Under the pieces are notes generated by a model. That model did no database searches and was not told the DNA's origin. It was given only the letters and a program-made list of their open reading frames with translations. Shown piece after piece: positions 57,995 through 64,000 of a DNA stretch of 64,000 nt. Within the stretch, counting starts at the first letter, position 1, and every line of letters begins with the position of its first letter. Origin of the DNA: Lujinxingia litoralis (GTDB lineage Bacteria; Myxococcota_A; Bradymonadia; Bradymonadales; Bradymonadaceae); NCBI RefSeq assembly GCF_003260125.1, contig NZ_QHKO01000007.1:127233-191232 (forward strand). The letters run 5' to 3'. The position numbers and the translations under genes are program-made.

Positions 57995-60160
57995 ATGAGC
58001 ACCCGAAGTGTGACACGACGCCCCTCAACGACCACCGGCCGGGGGTGGACGGCGCTGGCCGCGATGTTGCTTGCCGGATACGCGCTTGGTGTGGTGGGCC
58101 ACGTCGCGCTCCTCCCCGCACTGAACCTCGCGGGAGTGCTCGCCGCGCTGCTCATCACGCTGAACCTCTGGTTTCGCAACCTCCGCCAGGGCCCCGCCGA
58201 GATGGCGATTGGACTGGGAGGGGTGGCCGCGGCCCTGATGCTCGCCAGACTCAGCGCCGGGATGGGCCTGGAGCTCTCCGGCCTGATCGTGCTGGTGCTC
58301 GCTGCGATCGCCGCCACCCGCTCCGCGCGTACGGTGGCGCTCAGCCTGGCCGGGGCGGGACTCGCGGAGCTGGGAAGTCATCTTCTGGGCACTGCCGACC
58401 CCCGGGAGCTCAACCCGGCGCTTATCGGCAGCCTGGCCGAACTGGCCTGGGGCCCGCTCCTGGTCCGCACCGCGCTTATGCTGGGGGCTGTCGCCCTGTG
58501 CTGGCGGACGCTCGGGCGCCATACCCAGCAGAGCCGCAAACAGGTGGAGGTCGAACTCACGCAGGCCCGCGAGAAAATGGTCCAGGAGGCCCGCGAGTTT
58601 CGTCTGATTCACGCCGGACGCGGTCAGGAGGCCGTCGACCGCCGGCAGGCCGAGGAGCTCATCGTGCGCGGCGCGGTGGATGCCGTACACCACACCATCT
58701 TTGTGACCCTGGAGCTTGTGAGCACCGCGCTCAAAGCCCACACCGTGGTGCTGTTGTGGTTCGATGTGCGCAACGAGCGCCTGCGCATCAAAGAGCTCGT
58801 CAGCCAGAGCGATGCTCTGGTCGACGGCCCCATCGATCCGGCCGGCGGAGTGCTCGGTGGGCTCACGCGCCAGCGCGAAACCCTGGCGCTCAAAGGGCTT
58901 CGTCCCGGGTTTCGCGGGCTGGCCTACTACCGCCATCCGCAGGACGTCACGGACTTTCTGGGCGTGCCGGTCATTGAGAACGGGCACCTCCGCGGGGTCC
59001 TCTGCGTCGATCGTCGGGGCGATTATCCCTTTGAGCCCGAGGACATCCGGGTGGTGGAAGATGCCGCCGCCTACGTGATGCGTGCGGTGGAGAATGAGCG
59101 CGTGGTGGCCACCATTGAACGCGCGCGCTTTGAGGTGAGTCGCTTCTTTGAGGCCAGCCGCAAGCTCAACGGCGTGCTCACCCCCGATCAGGTGTATGAT
59201 GTGGCCCTGGAGAGCGTGGCGCAGATCGTGGCCTTTGATTTCGCCGCCATTACTCTCTTCGACGAAGGCCAGAACCTCCATCAGGTGGCCAGAGTGAGCG
59301 GCGAAGGCGTCGTCAGTGAGGAGGGCTGGGACCGGGTGAACTTCTCCGCAAACCAGGGACTGGTATCCATGGTAGTCAGCAATCGCCACTACCTGCCCTT
59401 TGGCGGGCACCTGCGCGATCCATCGGCGGTGATCTTCGGTCCGAAACAAAAGGCGCAGGGGCTTAAAAGCCTTATGGTGCTGCCGCTGATTGTCCAGGAC
59501 CAGGCCGTGGGTACGCTGGTCATCGCGCACCGCGAGCCCAATCAGTTTCCGGCGGAGCGCCGCGAGATGCTGGAGGTGATCGCCAACCAGGTCGCCGTCA
59601 CTTTGCAGAACGCCCGCCTCTACGAGCGGATGGAGGAGATGGCGAGCATCGATGCGCTCACACGCTTGCCGAACCGCCGCACCTTTCAGACCCGGCTCGC
59701 CGATACGATGGCGCGTCATAAGCGCTCCGGACGCACCTTCGCGGTGGTGCTCACCGACATCGATCACTTCAAGTCGGTCAATGATACCTACGGCCATCCG
59801 GTGGGCGATGAGGTCTTGCGGCAGGTCGGGCGAGTGTTCCGCGAGGGTATGCGCGAAGTTGATATGCCAGCCCGCTACGGCGGGGAGGAGTTCGTGCTTA
59901 TTCTCGAAGAGACCGATATTGAAGGCGCCCGTCTGGTGGCCGATCGCCTGCGAGTGGCCATCAGCCAGCTGAAATTTGAGACCGATAAAGGCCTCTTACA
60001 GTGCACCATCAGTATGGGCATCGCCATCGGGCCCACCGATTCCGAGCACGAACACGCGCTGGTAGACCTTGCCGACCAGGCGCTCTACCATTCCAAGGAG
60101 AACGGTCGTAATCAGGTCACGGTGTACAGCGAGAAGGTCGCCAGCGGGGCGGCCGCCTGA
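57995..60160 (+). CDS. Membrane-bound diguanylate cyclase with GAF domains
   Basis: 721 residues; AAGGAGG lies 6 bases before the ATG. About five membrane helices fill residues 15-175. A coiled coil (about 180-215) and two GAF-like sensory domains (about 225-365 and 395-550) follow. The GGDEF domain (about 555-715) has ASIDALTRLPNRRTF, the active-site GGEEF (about 629-633) and an inhibitory I-site RxxD (REVD) five residues upstream. It should make cyclic di-GMP, under feedback control, likely affecting motility such as the type IV pilus. Confidence 0.92.
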   Translation: MSTRSVTRRPSTTTGRGWTALAAMLLAGYALGVVGHVALLPALNLAGVLAALLITLNLWFRNLRQGPAEMAIGLGGVAAALMLARLSAGMGLELSGLIVLVLAAIAATRSARTVALSLAGAGLAELGSHLLGTADPRELNPALIGSLAELAWGPLLVRTALMLGAVALCWRTLGRHTQQSRKQVEVELTQAREKMVQEAREFRLIHAGRGQEAVDRRQAEELIVRGAVDAVHHTIFVTLELVSTALKAHTVVLLWFDVRNERLRIKELVSQSDALVDGPIDPAGGVLGGLTRQRETLALKGLRPGFRGLAYYRHPQDVTDFLGVPVIENGHLRGVLCVDRRGDYPFEPEDIRVVEDAAAYVMRAVENERVVATIERARFEVSRFFEASRKLNGVLTPDQVYDVALESVAQIVAFDFAAITLFDEGQNLHQVARVSGEGVVSEEGWDRVNFSANQGLVSMVVSNRHYLPFGGHLRDPSAVIFGPKQKAQGLKSLMVLPLIVQDQAVGTLVIAHREPNQFPAERREMLEVIANQVAVTLQNARLYERMEEMASIDALTRLPNRRTFQTRLADTMARHKRSGRTFAVVLTDIDHFKSVNDTYGHPVGDEVLRQVGRVFREGMREVDMPARYGGEEFVLILEETDIEGARLVADRLRVAISQLKFETDKGLLQCTISMGIAIGPTDSEHEHALVDLADQALYHSKENGRNQVTVYSEKVASGAAA

Positions 60161-60250
60161 CCGCTCGCACAACCATGAGAGAGATGTCGCCGGACGAATT
60201 GGGTATGCATGAAGTGTTGATGTGGACCTCCCACTTATTGCCGAGGAACC

Positions 60251-61618
60251 ATGAAGAAGAACTTCGTCGTCGACACCAACGTCTTGCTCCACGATCCCCG
60301 GGCGATCTTTCGTTTTGAAGACAACACCGTCATCATCCCGATCTACGTGATCGAGGAGATCGACACCTTTAAGCGCGATATGAGCGAGCTGGGCCGAAAC
60401 GCCCGCGAGATCAGCCGCATCCTCGATGAGTACCGCGGCCGGGGCAATCTCGGTCAGGGTGTGGCCCTGGACGGGGGCGGCACGCTGCGGGTGAGCTTCG
60501 ATCGGGTCAAAGAACCGGTGGAGTTCCTCGATACCCACAAAAAAGACAACCTCATCCTGAGTGTCGCCCTGGAGGTGCAGCGGCGAGAGCCCGAGGTGCC
60601 CTGCATCTTTGTGTCCAAAGATGTGAACCTGCGGGTGCGCGCCGATGTGCTCGGACTGGCGGCCGAGAAGTATGAGGAGCAGGATGTCGTCTCGGTTCAG
60701 GAACTCTACCCGGGCTCCAGTGAGCTGGAGGTCGACAATGACTGGATCGATCAGCTCCACGAGCGCGGGGAGCTGCTCACCACGCTGGAGGAGCTGGCCG
60801 CGCACCGGGTGGAAGGCGCGCGCGGGCGAGGCACGCACTTCTACACCAACGAATATCTCCTCTTGCGCAACGCTCGCGGTCCCCAGACCACACTGGGTAA
60901 GATTCAGGTGGATGCAGAGAGCGGCCAGGTGACCATTCGGCCCCTGGCCCGGGCTCGGGATCATGTCTGGGGCATTCGGCCGCGCAATCGCGAGCAGGCC
61001 TTTGCGCTGGATGCGTTGCTCGACGACAGCGTCAACGTCGTCACATTGATCGGCAAGGCCGGCACCGGAAAGACTTTGCTGGCGATCGCCGCCGGGCTGC
61101 AGAAGGTGACCGAGGAGCGCAGCCATCATAAGCTCCTGGTCAGCCGACCGGTCATCCCGATGGGCCGAGACCTGGGCTACCTGCCCGGTACGGTCGAAGA
61201 GAAGCTCGATCCCTGGATGCGCCCGATCTTCGACAACGTGGAGTACCTGATGGGCATCAGCCATACTGACCGGCGCTCCGGTCGCGGGGCCGACGAACTC
61301 AAGTCCATGGGGATCATCGAGATCGAGCCCCTGACCTACATCCGCGGTCGCTCGCTGCCCAACCTCTATATGATCGTGGACGAGGCCCAGAACCTCACGC
61401 CGCACGAGGTGAAGACCATCCTGACGCGCGTGGGAGAGGGGACCAAAATCGTGCTCACCGGCGACCCCTACCAGATCGATAATCCCTACGTGGATAGCGA
61501 GTCCAACGGGTTGAGCTACCTGGTCAACCGCTTCAAAGGGCAGTCGCTGGCGAGCACCGTGACGCTCTTTAAGGGCGAGCGTTCGGACCTGGCGGAGATG
61601 GCCGCCAACCTGCTTTAG
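60251..61618 (+). CDS. PIN-domain PhoH-family ATPase
   Basis: 455 residues. The N-terminal PIN nuclease-like domain (about 1-150) has FVVDTNVLLHD and a later SKDVNLRVRADVLG. The C-terminal PhoH ATPase (about 245-455) has Walker A GKAGTGKT (about 267-274), VSRPVIPMGRDLGYLPGT, and Walker B MIVDEAQNLT. PhoH/PhoH2-type proteins are RNA helicase/nuclease proteins of stress physiology; the PIN-PhoH order matches the YlaK type. Terminator 70 bases downstream. Confidence 0.92.
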   Translation: MKKNFVVDTNVLLHDPRAIFRFEDNTVIIPIYVIEEIDTFKRDMSELGRNAREISRILDEYRGRGNLGQGVALDGGGTLRVSFDRVKEPVEFLDTHKKDNLILSVALEVQRREPEVPCIFVSKDVNLRVRADVLGLAAEKYEEQDVVSVQELYPGSSELEVDNDWIDQLHERGELLTTLEELAAHRVEGARGRGTHFYTNEYLLLRNARGPQTTLGKIQVDAESGQVTIRPLARARDHVWGIRPRNREQAFALDALLDDSVNVVTLIGKAGTGKTLLAIAAGLQKVTEERSHHKLLVSRPVIPMGRDLGYLPGTVEEKLDPWMRPIFDNVEYLMGISHTDRRSGRGADELKSMGIIEIEPLTYIRGRSLPNLYMIVDEAQNLTPHEVKTILTRVGEGTKIVLTGDPYQIDNPYVDSESNGLSYLVNRFKGQSLASTVTLFKGERSDLAEMAANLL

Positions 61619-61688
61619 AGAGGCGCAGGGAGCTCCAGGGTGAGCCCGGGAGCTTATCTGCGAAGAGGTTCTATTGTCAGAAACTCTC

Positions 61689-61713
61689 AACCGGCCTTCG
61701 GGCCGGTTTTTTT
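61689..61713 (+). terminator. Rho-independent terminator after the PIN-PhoH gene
   Basis: AACCGGCC (61689-61696), loop TTCG, GGCCGGTT (61701-61708), then T5. A textbook terminator. Confidence 0.95.
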
Positions 61714-61770
61714 ATGCCCGCCGTCGTGTGGTAGTAGGTTGTATCGCCTTTATATATGCGGGTTTGAGCG

Positions 61771-61853
61771 GACCGGGAGTCCCCCCGGCAGGTGACCGGG
61801 AGTCCCCCCGGCAGGTGACCGGGAGTCCCCCCGGCAGGTGACCGGGAGTCCCA
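61771..61853. repeat. Four 23-bp repeat-family units
   Basis: GACCGGGAGTC cores begin at 61771, 61794, 61817 and 61840, joined by CCCCCCGGCAGGT. They lie between the two terminators of convergent genes. Confidence 0.95.
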
Positions 61854-61898
61854 TAAGGCGAGTTCAAGGAGAACAAATCATCGGAATTCGGGCACAAA

Positions 61899-61930
61899 AA
61901 AACGCGCTCCCTTTTATGGGAGCGCGTTTT
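61899..61930. terminator. Bidirectional terminator before the partial giant gene
   Basis: AAAACGCGCTCCC (61899-61911) pairs with GGGAGCGCGTTTT (61918-61930); the minus-strand side is followed by T-run. It ends the minus-strand gene starting at the right edge. Confidence 0.92.
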
Positions 61931-61956
61931 ACTGAGAGACCTACCTCAGGTCGTCA

Positions 61957-64000
61957 TCAGGGCGTGGCCCGAACGATGTCGATCTGAACTTCAAAGGTAC
62001 CGGTGGAGCCGTACTCCACGCTGTCGGCCATGATGAAGTAGGTGCGGTTTTCGGCAGCGGTGAACGTGAAGGTTTCGGTGCCAGCACCAAAGATCTCGTC
62101 GGCACCGGCCTGGCAGCTCTGAGTGGCAACCGAGGGGTTGGTGCAACCGCGGGTCAACCAGAGAGCAGCGTTGAACTGGCTGGTCATGGACACCGTGATT
62201 TCATCGCCCACGGAAGCAGGCACGGAGAAGACGACTTCACCACCGTCACCGCGCCAGCCGGTGCAGCTGGCGCTCGTGGCGTCGTTGTAGGGCGAGTAAA
62301 CACTGCCGTAGCCGCTCAACGAGTCGGAGTGGGTGTAGGCGTCGCCCGTGACCTCGATCGGACGGTCACAGGTATCACCCAGGCGATCCTGGCAGAAGGC
62401 TACGGTCTCGCCCTCGCCATTGAGCTCGGTGTTGCAGCCGTAGTCACACTCGGTGAGTTCCTGGTTGCCGCGCTCATCGCAGATTTCGATGGTCGAGCCG
62501 CCGTTGATGCAGCGCTGAATGCTCAGCGTATCGCAGGGCGTATCGAAGAAGTCGATCTCGATGGTGAAGCCATCATTGCTCAGCGCGGCGTTGGTGTGAT
62601 CAACGACCAGGAAGTAGGTGCCGCCCGCTTCGGAGATGTAGTCCAACTCGGCGCGAGCGCCGGTATCGGACTGTACGCAGGAGGCATCGACGAGCGTTTC
62701 GTCACAGGTGGAAAGCAGGTAGAGCGTTGCACCGGAGGTAGTGGCGGCGTTGAGTTTGGCCGTCAAGCCCTGTGTCGGCGCCAAAGTCACCTGGTAGACG
62801 GCATCGTTGCCGTTGGTTTCGGAGCCTCCGTAGCAGCTGGCTTCGTTGGTGAGGACGAAGTCGGCGAAGAAGCGCGGCGCGCCGCTCTTGCCATAGACGT
62901 CGGAAATGGTGGTGGGAGCGGTGATTTCCAGCGCGTTGTCGCAGGTACCGTTGGCGATTTCGGGACCACCACACTGCGTTCCGTCCGGAGTACAGGCGAA
63001 GGGGCAGGGAGTCGACTCGATGATACTGTCGCCGGTCTCCGAGCAGATCTGGAAGGTGTCGTTGGCGCAGAACTGGCTGCTGGGAGCACAGACGCCCTGA
63101 CGCTTGTTGAGGTTCAGCGTGAAGGTGCCGCTTTCGGTGGCGGTGGTACCGGCATCGACGACCACATAGTAGGTGCCGGCTTCCGCAGCAAAGTACTCCA
63201 CGTACTGGTCTCCGTCGCCTTCTAAGGTGCCGGCGACGCAGTAGCTACCAATGCTATCGGTACCCGGGCAGTTCGAGAGGACGTAGACACCGGCGAAGAC
63301 GTCGCTCACCAGGGTCGCTTCCAGAATGTCGTTGGCTTCGAGTTCCACGGCAAAGACAGCATCACGGCCGGCAGGGGCGTTGCCTTCGAAGCAGCTGGAG
63401 GGAGCGTTAAAGGTCGCGCTCAGATTAGCGAAGTCACCTTCATACGACTCGCCAGCGGCCAGGTTGATGGCGTCGACGCAGCGGTTGCCCGTGGGGTTGG
63501 CGCAGGCGCCGTCCGCGCAGCCGCCGGCGCAGGTGTAGTAGGTGGCAAAGTCGCCGTTGCAGATGGCCAGGGTCTCGGCATCGAAGCAGCCCAGGACATC
63601 ACCGTTGGCCAGGCCGTCGCAGACCGGGTCTTCAATGGCGACATCAAGCACAAACTCGCCCTCAGAGACGCTGTCGGACTCCGCCTGCACGACCAGGATG
63701 AACTCGCCGGTGATGCCAGCCACATACTGGAGGATTTCGGTGCCTGAGGCCGTGGCGTTGGTGGCGCGCTGGCAGTTGAGCACGGCTTCTTCTTCGCTGT
63801 CCGGGGCCGGCAGCAAGGGGCAGCCGCTGGCGATCCACATCGCCATGTTTTCATCGCTGGCCAGGGTGGCGGTCATGCGCTGGCCCTGCTCCAGGTGGAG
63901 GGAGAAGTAGCCGGTGCCGCCGGTGAGGGCTTCGGTGCGGCTGCCACCGCCAACAAAGGTGCACTGATCGGAGACAATGTTGCTGCTGGTATCGGTGGCA
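61957..64000 (-). CDS. Partial large Cys-rich secreted protein of repeated beta domains
   Basis: The 3' part of a gene running off the right edge; the frame stays open to position 64000 (681 codons visible), so the start is outside. It is made of repeated beta-sandwich-like units of about 120 residues with the pattern CYGG/CFEG..AVF.V...ILEATL...LYLLSxC then TYYVVVDxG or TYFLVVD (for example AEAGTYYVVVDAG, EAGGTYFLVVDHT, AENRTYFIMADS). Cys-rich inserts alternate with these. This resembles pre-peptidase C-terminal-like domains of secreted proteins. No membrane or sorting tail is visible at the C-terminus (VQIDIVRATP). Probably surface or extracellular. Confidence 0.8.
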   Translation of the reverse strand, partial: ATDTSSNIVSDQCTFVGGGSRTEALTGGTGYFSLHLEQGQRMTATLASDENMAMWIASGCPLLPAPDSEEEAVLNCQRATNATASGTEILQYVAGITGEFILVVQAESDSVSEGEFVLDVAIEDPVCDGLANGDVLGCFDAETLAICNGDFATYYTCAGGCADGACANPTGNRCVDAINLAAGESYEGDFANLSATFNAPSSCFEGNAPAGRDAVFAVELEANDILEATLVSDVFAGVYVLSNCPGTDSIGSYCVAGTLEGDGDQYVEYFAAEAGTYYVVVDAGTTATESGTFTLNLNKRQGVCAPSSQFCANDTFQICSETGDSIIESTPCPFACTPDGTQCGGPEIANGTCDNALEITAPTTISDVYGKSGAPRFFADFVLTNEASCYGGSETNGNDAVYQVTLAPTQGLTAKLNAATTSGATLYLLSTCDETLVDASCVQSDTGARAELDYISEAGGTYFLVVDHTNAALSNDGFTIEIDFFDTPCDTLSIQRCINGGSTIEICDERGNQELTECDYGCNTELNGEGETVAFCQDRLGDTCDRPIEVTGDAYTHSDSLSGYGSVYSPYNDATSASCTGWRGDGGEVVFSVPASVGDEITVSMTSQFNAALWLTRGCTNPSVATQSCQAGADEIFGAGTETFTFTAAENRTYFIMADSVEYGSTGTFEVQIDIVRATP

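Overview
The window is a high-GC, gene-dense Gram-negative chromosome segment. Gene content points to the Bradymonadota/Myxococcota side of the former Deltaproteobacteria: MYXO-CTERM-like tails on secreted proteins, a type IV pilus pilMNOPQ operon, a Ser/Thr kinase fused to AAA and TPR modules, a DUF6178 protein, a class I lysyl-tRNA synthetase, a B12-dependent ribonucleotide reductase, and many cysteine-rich lipoproteins and outer-membrane proteins. This placement is inferred from gene content, not from a search.

Layout: 0.1-2.5 kb, a membrane 4Fe-4S protein translationally coupled to an FAD oxidoreductase; 2.5-3.8 kb, non-coding with a 41-bp tandem repeat; 3.8-11.3 kb, surface and envelope proteins (OmpA-family barrel, a large NIDO/EGF/Ig-like adhesin, a lipoprotein, a zinc-ribbon membrane protein); 11.4-12.6 kb, an NDH-2-like oxidoreductase; 13.1-16.0 kb, nrdJ; 16.2-18.3 kb, an unknown protein plus proB; 18.3-19.5 kb, small proteins and a DksA/TraR-type regulator; 20.0-27.6 kb, pilM-N-O-P-Q and a lipoprotein; 28.1-31.7 kb, a SpoIID-domain protein and a DUF6178 protein; 32.1-35.2 kb, class I LysRS and an EpmA-like enzyme; 35.4-37.2 kb, an acyl-CoA synthetase; 37.5-38.5 kb, a REP-associated-type (Y1, HUH) transposase; 38.8-42.6 kb, uncharacterised proteins including a degenerate F1/V-ATPase-like protein; 42.9-48.8 kb, an IgGFc-binding-type lipoprotein and the kinase-AAA-TPR regulator; 48.9-54.9 kb, a Roadblock-like protein, an outer-membrane barrel, DUF547, VanY-type and aspartyl-protease proteins and a cold-shock-domain fusion; 55.3-57.9 kb, an ExbB/ExbD cluster; 58.0-61.6 kb, a diguanylate cyclase and a PIN-PhoH ATPase; 62.0-64.0 kb, a partial giant Cys-rich secreted protein.

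The most striking signal is a dispersed GC-rich repeat family with core GACTCCCGGTC, able to form the 17-nt palindrome GACCGGGAGTCCCGGTC. It occurs at about twelve places, as tandem arrays with periods of 15, 23, 46, 68 or 102 bp, in both orientations. Most arrays are intergenic, often next to stops. At least three lie in frame inside genes (EpmA-like, ATPase-like, aspartyl protease), in different reading frames. One fills the exbB-exbD junction while keeping an open frame whose ends overlap both neighbours. One array sits about 100 bp upstream of the HUH transposase gene. I propose, as inference, a RAYT/REP-like system whose 15-bp periodicity lets it be tolerated inside coding sequence.
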